Origin: a virus
Length of the DNA: 25,746 bases
Strand: one strand, 5' to 3'
Virus record (IMG/VR): IMGVR_UViG_3300048027_000297
Coordinates: 1 to 25,746 of that record
A program made the translations under genes and the position numbers. The notes beneath the pieces are model-generated. The model was not told where the DNA came from. It did no database searches and saw only the letters and a list, made by a program, of their open reading frames with translations. The stretch's first letter is position 1, and the number at the start of each line of letters is the position of its first letter. Positions 17,201 through 22,647 of this stretch are shown here, piece by piece.

Positions 17201-19198
17201 TTCTTGTTGAATTTGCTCTTCAAGTTGTGCTTTCATTCTGTCAGCTCCATCTTTAGCATCACCGTCTCTTAATTTTTTAAGTTCTTCTTGAAGAGCAATT
17301 GCCCTATCACCATATTTTGCTTCAAAAGCTGCTCTGTCTTTTTCAGTCGCAGCCATCTTCATTAGATTTTCAACGGATGTACCCATTGCTTCGGCAGCTG
17401 CACGTTTTTGAAAAACATTCATATTCTCCAAACCACCCATTTGTTGTAACAATCTTAATTGCTCTTTTGCTACCCCCTCTGCATCACCAGCAAATGAAAG
17501 TTGACGAAGTTTATGCATACTAATATGCCCACCCAACAAACTACTAAGTTTCATTTCTTTGTTAATAGAACTTTCAAAATCAAGCATAGTCTCCATTGTA
17601 CTTGCAATATCATCAATTGTTGTTCCGAGTTTTCTTGCTTGAACCGCAGAAGCTGCCAACGCACCTGGTGTTTTTCCCATGAATATTAAAGTATCTTCAC
17701 TTGCAGATGCAACATCACTCATTACCTCATCTGCATTTACACCTGCTAAATCAGACGCACTTGCTACTGCCATCACTAAATTAGAAACAGTAGCATCCGA
17801 ATCTGCTCCTAGCATTTTAAATTTTTTGGCTGCTCCTGCTAAATTTTCATTTGATATACCAAGTTGTGTACTAAGTAAAGTAACGGATTGCAATGTCTTT
17901 GGCATCAGTTCCAATCCAAAGTTTCCAAATTGAGTGGCCAGTGCTTGTGCCGATGCACTTGCGTCCTCTAACGAGACCCCCATATGAGAAAATTCTACAT
18001 TCAGTCTTTGAACTTCATCAAAAATTGCGGAAGTGCTTTGTAGTGTTCCACCCAAATTTTTTCGCAACTCTCTTGCAGATTCTTCAAGTTCTGTGAATCG
18101 TTTAAATGCTAATGTAAGTAAAGCAGTTAGTGCGGCTATCAATAAAAATGGTCCACTTAATATTGATTTTAGTGCAGCCCCAATGCCTTGTAAATTACCC
18201 ATGAAGTGACTTAAACCTGCTTGTATTCCACCCATTGCACTTCCTGTATCTTGTGCGTGTTTTAGTCCGACCTTCAATGCACCTGCAAATGCTTCTTTTG
18301 CAATATCCGATACTTCTTCTAAAGGTCCCGTTGCATATTTTGCTAACATACCACCTATCAATGGAATTGATTCCAACGAACCTAATATACTATCTTTTAT
18401 TCCATCAAACTTACCCATGACCTCATCACTAACACCACCATATGTCTTGATGAATTCTTCCATATTTTTACCATGCAATTGAAGTTCTTCGTTTAATTCT
18501 TTATTTAAACTTAATAGTTTATTGGTTTCTTGAAATACCGCACCTGTGGTGGTTCTTAAATCATCTTGATACTGAGTCATTGTGGACATATTATTTATGC
18601 TTACTCGTTGACCTTCTATAAAATCGTCGTTGAATTTATTCAATGAACCCATTACTCCTAAGTTATTAGCAAGGCCTGCGTTTAAGTTAAGTAGTTCATT
18701 CTTTGATTGCTCTAATTTTTCTTTTTGCGTAGCATATGCAGAAGTTCCTTCGTTTAATAATGACAAGCGTGCAGCTTCTATTTCTACGAGTTTTGCAGCT
18801 TCTGGTATTTTTTCAGTTTCTAATGTGCTTATACTACCAGCAACATCTAATATTTTATGTTCAACTTCAAGTTTTTGTTGATCTAACATTGCCAAAGCTT
18901 CGGTTTGATCAGATGCAGTTGACATTTCAATTCTAAAGTCACGTGTCAAATCTTTAAATTTTTCTAAAGAACGTCCAGATGCAACTAAACTTTGTTGCAT
19001 TTTTTCAATGTTGTCAATTCCTGTTATATCTAAATTTGATTCAGATTGAGCATTTTTTAAATTATCTACAAACTGAGAACTTAGATCACCCACATCCTTT
19101 AAATCAGGTAACAAATCAGATGCAATTGATTTTTGTATATCTTGTGTAAAAGAACCAACGTCCTTTATTATATTTAAATCTTCGGGATCAAGTGCCAC
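14255..19198 (-). CDS. tail tape measure protein
   Basis: 1647 residues, the largest protein in the window. It sets tail length by filling the growing tube, then exits on infection. Evidence: long helical N-terminus (about 1-330), several hydrophobic stretches (for example GPFLLIAALTALLTLAF), a run of 11-residue Gly-Ile-Gly repeats (DNA 16553-16804), a hydrophobic triplicated unit of about 60 residues (DNA about 15950-16460), and a C-terminal VHLDGKKVSKTLASIA typical of tape measures. Start: GTG at 19198 with AGGAG 9 nt upstream; the ribosome site overlaps the previous stop. It follows the gp26-type chaperone pair and precedes the baseplate genes, the expected order. It is far longer than T4 gp29 (590 residues), implying a long tail or added domains. 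Confidence 0.92.
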   Translation of the reverse strand: MALDPEDLNIIKDVGSFTQDIQKSIASDLLPDLKDVGDLSSQFVDNLKNAQSESNLDITGIDNIEKMQQSLVASGRSLEKFKDLTRDFRIEMSTASDQTEALAMLDQQKLEVEHKILDVAGSISTLETEKIPEAAKLVEIEAARLSLLNEGTSAYATQKEKLEQSKNELLNLNAGLANNLGVMGSLNKFNDDFIEGQRVSINNMSTMTQYQDDLRTTTGAVFQETNKLLSLNKELNEELQLHGKNMEEFIKTYGGVSDEVMGKFDGIKDSILGSLESIPLIGGMLAKYATGPLEEVSDIAKEAFAGALKVGLKHAQDTGSAMGGIQAGLSHFMGNLQGIGAALKSILSGPFLLIAALTALLTLAFKRFTELEESARELRKNLGGTLQSTSAIFDEVQRLNVEFSHMGVSLEDASASAQALATQFGNFGLELMPKTLQSVTLLSTQLGISNENLAGAAKKFKMLGADSDATVSNLVMAVASASDLAGVNADEVMSDVASASEDTLIFMGKTPGALAASAVQARKLGTTIDDIASTMETMLDFESSINKEMKLSSLLGGHISMHKLRQLSFAGDAEGVAKEQLRLLQQMGGLENMNVFQKRAAAEAMGTSVENLMKMAATEKDRAAFEAKYGDRAIALQEELKKLRDGDAKDGADRMKAQLEEQIQQEKMNQLKNKFNSLMIKLGEKLLPVIEVGMEVLVPILGTILDLVGYILWPFKLIGDAIKVIKEFLSPVVDVIKDLTKPLSTMFEWQAKITAAFLFFGLLIPRIFKGLFTLGGSLFGFLGKGVSGLVNGIRNLIGGLGGTVSKLFESIGSSVQSIFSSIGRSVSNLASGIGTALSNIASGIGRAVTSLGTGISGMFKGIGEGIAGLLRGIGRGIQSFVQQIGRISTRGVLQAGLALVVLAGSMFIAAKAFQQFANVEWDDMAKGVTALIGVSTTMLIVSKILDSAKGSLIMGAIVMGIFSLSLIPLAHGFKQFADVPWENVFYGLGALSVLAVAASLIGKFIVPILLGSIAIGALGLALNPFADSLTKFANIDFKSVLTGVVALGAFAVVAGMMGMFALPIIAGSIAIGALGLALQLFGMGLSSILPAISELSKVFTGVVESLQKLTFSDIGKIGLLGVAMAGLGVALPLVTAGVISVGIMAYSIGKLGDAAKDAGEPLKNLGTGLEAVITNMLKISKQSDAIRDASSAIRDMGGAFNELSIAAGGGGGFIDSVVGFGTSGINAISDFAFGTNKIDQSNLNPLQEIIKFTSSLQNIGNIGENLRSIPDALNSIKEFASGLGVGEVDGISVKIKNLLEPLSLIKSESVDNLKNLSSAIMSISQNLLVMNQIGTSPVKSFIECISNPEVYETAISGFDSLTEAVIRFGKVWSDLGFLGKMVFAFKGKTESVSDELVKKSTDNNTVNKTIVQQSIEKEQSQKMNVTDSAQKGYTFSSFVGKIGGEDKLKELQTLQDNKDIAHENYNNFIDKNKANAIMDQDEFGIDFVKEFSSSELNDKFEKLKSTMISTSNATSELRHEMLANRMKGLGSSARPSDYHQFNPKLNRSMIDLELIQEREIENQLRQSNASPITTQEMGSIGTGTNASVVETISSVTNNNQTDNSTTVDTSGTETRLIELIQLMKSGGIAVHLDGKKVSKTLASIANS
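15950..16460 (-). repeat. three diverged copies of a ~60-residue hydrophobic unit inside the tape measure
   Basis: The protein units start near QFANVEWDD, QFADVPWEN and KFANIDFKS and each runs into a Gly/Ala-rich hydrophobic helix; the last two contain the identical block GSIAIGALGLAL. The shared hexamer GCAAAT (plus strand) marks each copy at 16449, 16269 and 16101, giving spacings of 180 and 168 bp. This is an in-frame tandem duplication. Confidence 0.7.
16553..16804 (-). repeat. 11-residue (33-bp) Gly-Ile-Gly repeat array in the tape measure
   Basis: Seven units of 11 residues: GLGGTVSKLFE, SIGSSVQSIFS, SIGRSVSNLAS, GIGTALSNIAS, GIGRAVTSLGT, then a 7-residue unit GISGMFK, then GIGEGIAGLLR and GIGRGIQSFVQ (the first is the most diverged). 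The hendecad period suits an extended helical rod; the lone heptad is in register with a coiled-coil phase change. Confidence 0.75.
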
Positions 19199-19207
19199 TC
19201 AAAGATT

Positions 19208-19212
19208 CTCCT
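19208..19212 (-). promoter_or_regulatory. ribosome binding site deciding the GTG start of the tape measure
   Basis: The coding strand reads AGGAG followed by 9 nt and GTG (19198). The AAGGAGA extends into the stop codon of the 85-residue gene, so the two are likely translationally coupled. Confidence 0.75.
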
Positions 19213-19470
19213 TTAGTGTATTAAATCTTCAAGACCTTTATCAGCAAATGATTTTTTTAAATCTTGTGTGCTAGTAATTCCTGCTTTCTTAAGTTTTGCT
19301 TTAAATTTCTTGGTGTCGTCAATGTAATTTTGAAATGCGGTGTGAAGCAATGGATCGGCAAATGCAGCCTTTCCAACAGCTTTTGCTTTTGTATTAAATA
19401 CTGCTTTTACAAGAGAACCTAAAAATTCAGATAATAGTTCCTGTTCATTTAATTTTTGTTTTCTTTTCAT
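19213..19470 (-). CDS. small helical protein preceding the tape measure
   Basis: 85 residues, Lys/Ala-rich and predicted helical (MKRKQKLNEQELLSEFLG start, KAKLKKAGITSTQDLKKSF later). No Cys, no membrane segment. I do not recognise a family. Its place between the gp26-type pair and the tape measure, and a stop overlapping the tape-measure ribosome site, suggest an assembly factor or minor virion protein, but this is position-based inference. The ATG at 19470 follows CACCTAT; an ATATTTAT octamer lies 22 nt upstream. Confidence 0.7.
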   Translation of the reverse strand: MKRKQKLNEQELLSEFLGSLVKAVFNTKAKAVGKAAFADPLLHTAFQNYIDDTKKFKAKLKKAGITSTQDLKKSFADKGLEDLIH

Positions 19471-19492
19471 ATAGGTGATTTATTATATACGT

Positions 19493-19500
19493 ATAAATAT
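19493..19500 (-). promoter_or_regulatory. ATATTTAT motif, copy 3
   Basis: The coding strand reads ATATTTATA 22 nt upstream of the 85-residue gene and the tape measure. It adjoins a 10-bp palindrome TATACGTATA (19486-19495). Would allow independent late expression of the tape measure; inferred. Confidence 0.35.
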
Positions 19501-19528
19501 ATAGTAAGTAACACTTTAATCATAAAAA

Positions 19529-19807
19529 CTATTTGTAAGAACGACCCCCCTTTGAAAAGGACCGGGTACTTGGTTTTGAAGCAGGTTTTGAATTAGTTTT
19601 TGCTTTTGCTTGGGCTGCTTTGATTTCTTCGTTTTCTTTATTTTTGAGTTCCACCAATTTCTTGGCATAAAACCTTCTAAGATATATTGGAAGATTATAT
19701 GCAATTGACTGATTAAAAGCACCTTGACTATGATAACAGAGATTAAAAATCTCTTCGTGGAGTTGTATTTTATACTCCTGTGGAAGGGTAAAAAAAGTCG
19801 ACCCCAA
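19529..19807 (-). CDS. overlapping tail assembly chaperone-like extension (TTG start or frameshift product)
   Basis: About 92 residues in the +1/-2 frame of the gp26-type gene, overlapping its last 38 bases. The frame is open only from 19816 (TGA at 19817-19819) and holds no ATG or GTG start; the only near-start is TTG at 19807, with a poorly spaced AAAGGA. FTLPQEYKIQLHEEIFNL then YNLPIYLRRFYAKKL resembles the second part of tail assembly chaperones in myoviruses (mPixlRxfYxxkL), after which the C-terminus becomes Lys/Ser/Pro-rich. Like lambda G/GT, it could be made as a C-terminal extension of the upstream protein by ribosomal frameshifting at a T7 run in the overlap. Coding is likely; start mechanism uncertain. 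Confidence 0.7.
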   Translation of the reverse strand: MGSTFFTLPQEYKIQLHEEIFNLCYHSQGAFNQSIAYNLPIYLRRFYAKKLVELKNKENEEIKAAQAKAKTNSKPASKPSTRSFSKGGRSYK

Positions 19808-20732
19808 GTGGGATCGTCATCCTTTCAGTATATCCGGTCTCTTCGGACTCAAAGTTAAATGTCATATCAAGATCAGGTGTATTTTCTCTTATGTGTTCTC
19901 TTAAAGCAAGAGAATCACGTGCAAGTAGTTCTTTATCAACAAAACTTTTAATTCTTGCACGATCTTCATTTCCGTCTAATGACTTAATTACATATTTCAA
20001 ACGAGTAGTAATTTCAGTAGTTTCATTTTTATTTTTTGAAAACTTCTTCATGCTTTTCATTTCCATATCAATTGCTTGTTCATCTCCATGAGTTAACAAA
20101 CTATAATGTACGGTTCTTTTACTATTAGGAAGTTCAAATTGAAATAGATTCAACCCACGTTCGTACTGCTCAAAATTAAATTCTTTTGGTTCAAGTTTGG
20201 CCAAGTCGATTGTATCTTCCACATCTTCATTTGTTGAAGGGTCTTTAAACTTGATTCCATAATCTTTTCCATATGCTAAAATACGTGATGCGATGAATAT
20301 AGCATTCTTATCTCCAACCAAAATATCGTCCATCTTTACATTCGGTGTAATAATAAGTGCTTCAAGTAACTTATCTAACACAACACCCTTCTTGATAAGA
20401 TTTTGACTTGTAAGTATATCTTCTTCTTTTGCAGTCATGTATTTTATATCAATCTTACCACGTGATAGTGGTGAATTTTGTGGATAAAACCACCCCTGAC
20501 TTGGTAGATCAATTACTTCACTTGGATATTCAAATGACTGAACTTGATCAGTTTGTGTTGAAAACTGAGCAGTTGGTGCAGGTGCAGGTGCAGTTTTTTC
20601 TGCCTGTGTAGTTTCTTGTGTAGTTTCTTGTGTAGTTGTTGACTGAGAAATCTTTCTTGCTTCAGCTGCATCTCTTTCAAGTTGTTCACGAACTTGTTGT
20701 GGTATCTCTATATTATTATCTTCGTTTGCCAT
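19770..20732 (-). CDS. gp26: T4 gp26-like baseplate hub/tail assembly protein (T4 baseplate family)
   Basis: 320 residues. The N-terminal 65 are low complexity (Thr/Gln/Glu, then Ala-Pro repeats) and probably disordered. From about 75 the T4-baseplate family signature is clear: IDLPSQGWFYPQNSPLSRGK, then IDIKYMTAKEEDILTSQNLI (95-114), then a KMDDILVGDKNAIFIASRIL block. In T4, gp26 is needed for hub assembly; related proteins in other phages are regarded as tape-measure chaperones. The ATG at 20732 has AAAGG 8 nt upstream. The next reading frame overlaps its 3' end and lacks an ATG, reminiscent of G/GT chaperone pairs. The end is ...STGV-TAA at 19770. Family assignment is firm, the chaperone role is inference. 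Confidence 0.9.
   Translation of the reverse strand: MANEDNNIEIPQQVREQLERDAAEARKISQSTTTQETTQETTQAEKTAPAPAPTAQFSTQTDQVQSFEYPSEVIDLPSQGWFYPQNSPLSRGKIDIKYMTAKEEDILTSQNLIKKGVVLDKLLEALIITPNVKMDDILVGDKNAIFIASRILAYGKDYGIKFKDPSTNEDVEDTIDLAKLEPKEFNFEQYERGLNLFQFELPNSKRTVHYSLLTHGDEQAIDMEMKSMKKFSKNKNETTEITTRLKYVIKSLDGNEDRARIKSFVDKELLARDSLALREHIRENTPDLDMTFNFESEETGYTERMTIPLGVDFFYPSTGV
19790..19796 (-). other. candidate programmed frameshift site (T7 run) in the gp26/GT-like overlap
   Basis: The coding strand has seven T in frame as GAC TTT TTT TAC, inside the overlap of the two frames. A +1 move or a -2 slip on the run would join the 320-residue frame to the downstream frame (reading on as ACC CTT CCA). 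A -1 slip would not. No stimulatory structure was verified. Confidence 0.4.
20575..20592 (-). repeat. 6-bp tandem repeat (3 copies) coding Ala-Pro
   Basis: GGTGCA occurs three times in tandem on the plus strand, encoding the APAPAP stretch in the disordered N-terminus of the gp26-like protein. Confidence 0.8.
20605..20637 (-). repeat. 12-bp tandem repeat (2.75 copies) in the gp26-like gene
   Basis: TGTGTAGTTTCT is repeated at 20605 and 20617 with a partial third copy from 20629, encoding Thr-Gln-Glu-Thr units. Its length is a multiple of three, so copy changes would keep the frame. Confidence 0.85.
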
Positions 20733-20829
20733 AATTGTAACCTTTTATTTTTAAATATCAGTATAATATATACCAATATATATACATATACAAGAATAAA
20801 AATTTTGAACAAAAAATCAAAATTTTTTA

Positions 20830-21189
20830 TTAAATATCAGCAAGGGCAAATTGTAAAATCTTTTTGTGATCTTTGTATGCAAAGAAATCACTTTTCTTTT
20901 TACCCTTCCACACTTTATTTAAAGTAACACCTAACTTCATATCGTTGAAAACAATTTTTTTACCACTTGCAGTTTGGAACATCATTCTACCAGTAGAGTT
21001 ATCGATATCGTAGTTTTTTAAAAACTTACCAACTTGTACTTGTTTTAATAAGAACTTTGCAAGTTTTCCGTATGCATCACTTAATCCCTCTAACTGCAAT
21101 TCAGTTTGCTTTTCATTGAGCACTTCTTCGTATATTTTCAATATGCTTGATTTTAATTTATTTACTTCCACTCTGATAAATATATACAT
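20830..21189 (-). CDS. small hypothetical tail-region protein
   Basis: About 119 residues from the ATG at 21189. The start is uncertain: a GTG at 21171 would remove MYIFIR, and the codons between these two starts overlap an ATATTTAT octamer, so if that is a promoter the GTG or a later start is correct. The body is helical at first (KLKSSILKIYEEVLNEKQ), then a Lys-rich strand-like region (GRMMFQTASGKKIVFNDMKL) and a Lys-rich C-terminus ending FALADI. No known motif or membrane segment. It lies between the tube terminator and the gp26-like gene, so a tail assembly role is plausible but unproven. Confidence 0.65.
   Translation of the reverse strand: MYIFIRVEVNKLKSSILKIYEEVLNEKQTELQLEGLSDAYGKLAKFLLKQVQVGKFLKNYDIDNSTGRMMFQTASGKKIVFNDMKLGVTLNKVWKGKKKSDFFAYKDHKKILQFALADI
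21176..21183 (-). promoter_or_regulatory. ATATTTAT motif, copy 4
   Basis: The coding strand reads TATATATTTATC about 10 nt after the T-run of the terminator behind the tail tube. The terminator-then-octamer order is repeated at 22570-22622, with nearly identical flanks (TATATATTTATG there). Confidence 0.4.
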
Positions 21190-21193
21190 AAAC

Positions 21194-21225
21194 AAAAAAA
21201 AAAACTCCCATACGGGAGTTTTTTT
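21194..21225 (-). terminator. rho-independent terminator after the tail tube gene
   Basis: ACTCCC and GGGAGT pair around a 4-base loop (21210-21213); the stem is extended by flanking A and T runs, so it ends in a long U-tract on either strand. It lies about 25 bp after the tail tube stop. The symmetry makes it potentially bidirectional. Confidence 0.9.
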
Positions 21226-21249
21226 AAAACTGGATATGATGTTTTGTTC

Positions 21250-21741
21250 TTAGTATTGAAGGATTGCGTAATCGTATGCAATATCTAAATCAACAGTAGC
21301 AACATCACCTGTTGTCCAATCTAATGGAGAGAATGTTGTACCTGCAACGAACGCACCCTTAATTGTCCATTCTTCGACATAGTCACCGACCGGTCCAAGA
21401 ACAACAATTGTTAAATCTTTTTTGTAGAAGTCTGCGTAACCATTTCTACCTGTTACAGACTCATGTGAAAGACGAACCCATTCCATAGCTGCTTGAGCCG
21501 CACTTGGAACGATTGGGTCATACATACCCATGCTGATGTTATTCCACTCTGCTTTACCTGCACGAACTTTACGTTTGATATTGATGTGGTCTAATGTGTT
21601 AACATCGATTGTAATGTTTGGTCTATCGACATTTTTAATTAAATATGCTGGAACACCGTCCATATACATAATAAAACGATTTGCTGTTTTAGGTTCAAAT
21701 GCCGTAAAAAACATTTCTTGTGTTTCTACTACTTGTGCCAT
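21250..21741 (-). CDS. gp19: tail tube protein, T4 gp19-like
   Basis: 163 residues, the same length as T4 gp19. It polymerises into the inner tube of the contractile tail. Recognisable features: KTANRFIMYMDGVPAYLIKN near the N-terminus, NTLDHINIKRKVRAGKAEWN, MGMYDPIVPSAAQAAMEWVR, and a C-terminal FVAGTTFSPLDWTTGD followed by an alternating strand region. The ATG at 21741 follows GGAGAAAT. It has two ATATTTAT octamers upstream and a strong terminator downstream, so it looks like its own high-level transcription unit, fitting a protein needed in many copies. It is separated from the sheath by a membrane-protein gene, which is unusual for 18-19 order. Confidence 0.95.
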   Translation of the reverse strand: MAQVVETQEMFFTAFEPKTANRFIMYMDGVPAYLIKNVDRPNITIDVNTLDHINIKRKVRAGKAEWNNISMGMYDPIVPSAAQAAMEWVRLSHESVTGRNGYADFYKKDLTIVVLGPVGDYVEEWTIKGAFVAGTTFSPLDWTTGDVATVDLDIAYDYAILQY

Positions 21742-21779
21742 ATTATTATTTCTCCAGTTTTAGTGTTTTTATATTAATG

Positions 21780-21787
21780 ATAAATAT
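21780..21787 (-). promoter_or_regulatory. ATATTTAT motif, copy 5
   Basis: The coding strand reads AATATTTATC 38 nt upstream of the tail tube ATG. Best placed of the two copies for tube expression. Confidence 0.4.
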
Positions 21788-21829
21788 TAGTCAGAAAACC
21801 GAAAATTACGTTTAATGACCTGTTATTGT

Positions 21830-21837
21830 ATAAATAT
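21830..21837 (-). promoter_or_regulatory. ATATTTAT motif, copy 6
   Basis: The coding strand reads AATATTTATA 88 nt upstream of the tail tube ATG, 50 nt from copy 5. Two copies in front of one of the most abundant virion proteins fits a promoter role but does not prove it. Confidence 0.35.
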
Positions 21838-21860
21838 TCAGTTACTCAAAAAAAATATAT

Positions 21861-22571
21861 TTATTTATCCTTTCTTAATTTCTTTCCGACAAGTTTTGCC
21901 GATCCGTATAATACTGCTCCGATAAATTGAATGTGTTGCGGGCCTGGCCAAGGAAATGACAATCCCATTACACCAGTTGCGAACAGCATTAACAATGCCA
22001 TTCCTTCTGGTCCAGCAAATAAAGTTGATAATCTAAAACCACCACCCAGTGCACTTATCATATCTGCCATGTCGAAGTCATAATCTGCATTACCTGTGAA
22101 CGTCATATTTAACCAAATGTAAATTAACAATCCAGCTACAACTACACCAGCAATTTTTTTAGTACGAGGATGTTTCGCAAGAAAATCGTCAAGTGCTTTG
22201 AGTTTCTCCTCGGTCCACTTTCCAACTTTTGTACTTGCTACATATTCCCCAATTGCCTTGATAATATCTTTGTATGCTTTAAATCCTTTCTTAACAAGTT
22301 TAAACAAATAACTCATACTAAACTTTATTTTAGCAAAAAATTTAAAAACTACTTTGTCTAAAAACAGTTTAACCAAATCAACTAATTTTACAGATACTTT
22401 TTCTTTTAAGTCTTTTATGAATGACCATATTGATTTTAGTTTTGAAGGTATTACCAATTCATTAATTAAACTTGTATCACAATCTAGTTTATGTTCTTTA
22501 ACGAAACGAACAAATTCGTCATATTGAATATCCGTATAAATTGATTGTAAACTAGTTTCTTGCATAAGCAT
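21861..22571 (-). CDS. putative membrane protein between sheath and tube genes
   Basis: 236 residues (ATG at 22571; ATG at 22565 also possible, neither with a clear ribosome site). Residues 1-135 are basic and helical, with repeated Lys/Phe/Val segments (LVKLFLDKVVFKFFAKIKFS) that look amphipathic. Three hydrophobic stretches follow: about 139-158 (KIAGVVVAGLLIYIWLNMTF), 181-206 and 213-228, and a basic tail (GKKLRKDK). I do not recognise a family. A holin-like or membrane-anchored virion role is possible, yet its position inside the tail cassette rather than a lysis module argues for caution. It is bracketed by a terminator upstream and by octamers, so it may be expressed separately. Confidence 0.75.
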   Translation of the reverse strand: MLMQETSLQSIYTDIQYDEFVRFVKEHKLDCDTSLINELVIPSKLKSIWSFIKDLKEKVSVKLVDLVKLFLDKVVFKFFAKIKFSMSYLFKLVKKGFKAYKDIIKAIGEYVASTKVGKWTEEKLKALDDFLAKHPRTKKIAGVVVAGLLIYIWLNMTFTGNADYDFDMADMISALGGGFRLSTLFAGPEGMALLMLFATGVMGLSFPWPGPQHIQFIGAVLYGSAKLVGKKLRKDK

Positions 22572-22577
22572 AAATAT
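22570..22577 (-). promoter_or_regulatory. ATATTTAT motif, copy 7
   Basis: The coding strand reads TATATATTTATG directly after the sheath terminator and overlapping the first ATG (22571) of the membrane protein. If it is a promoter, translation would need to start at the ATG at 22565 or later. Confidence 0.35.
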
Positions 22578-22587
22578 ATATCAAATC

Positions 22588-22622
22588 AAAAAAAAACCCC
22601 CCACTTCTGAAGAAGTGAGGGG
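22588..22622 (-). terminator. rho-independent terminator after the tail sheath gene
   Basis: In the RNA, CCCCUCACUUC pairs with GAAGUGGGGGG around a UUCA loop (11 bp, one G-U pair), followed by nine U. It lies 26 bp after the sheath stop. This is a textbook intrinsic terminator on the minus strand. Confidence 0.92.
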
Positions 22623-22647
22623 CTACACCTTTGCACCTATCTACAAA

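Noticed and set aside
19486-19495. 10-bp palindrome TATACGTATA as an operator
   Set aside because: It is a single short AT-rich palindrome with no second copy seen; noted only as flanking octamer copy 3.
19516-19722. 68-codon minus-strand frame overlapping the GT-like extension
   Set aside because: It has no family pattern, while the overlapping frame has the YNLPIYLRRFY motif; one of the two must be a shadow, and this one fits that better.
20733-20829. AT-rich gap upstream of the gp26-like gene as a promoter region
   Set aside because: It has many TATATA-like strings and one near-octamer (ATATTTAA) but no clear -35/-10 pair or exact octamer, so nothing specific can be claimed.
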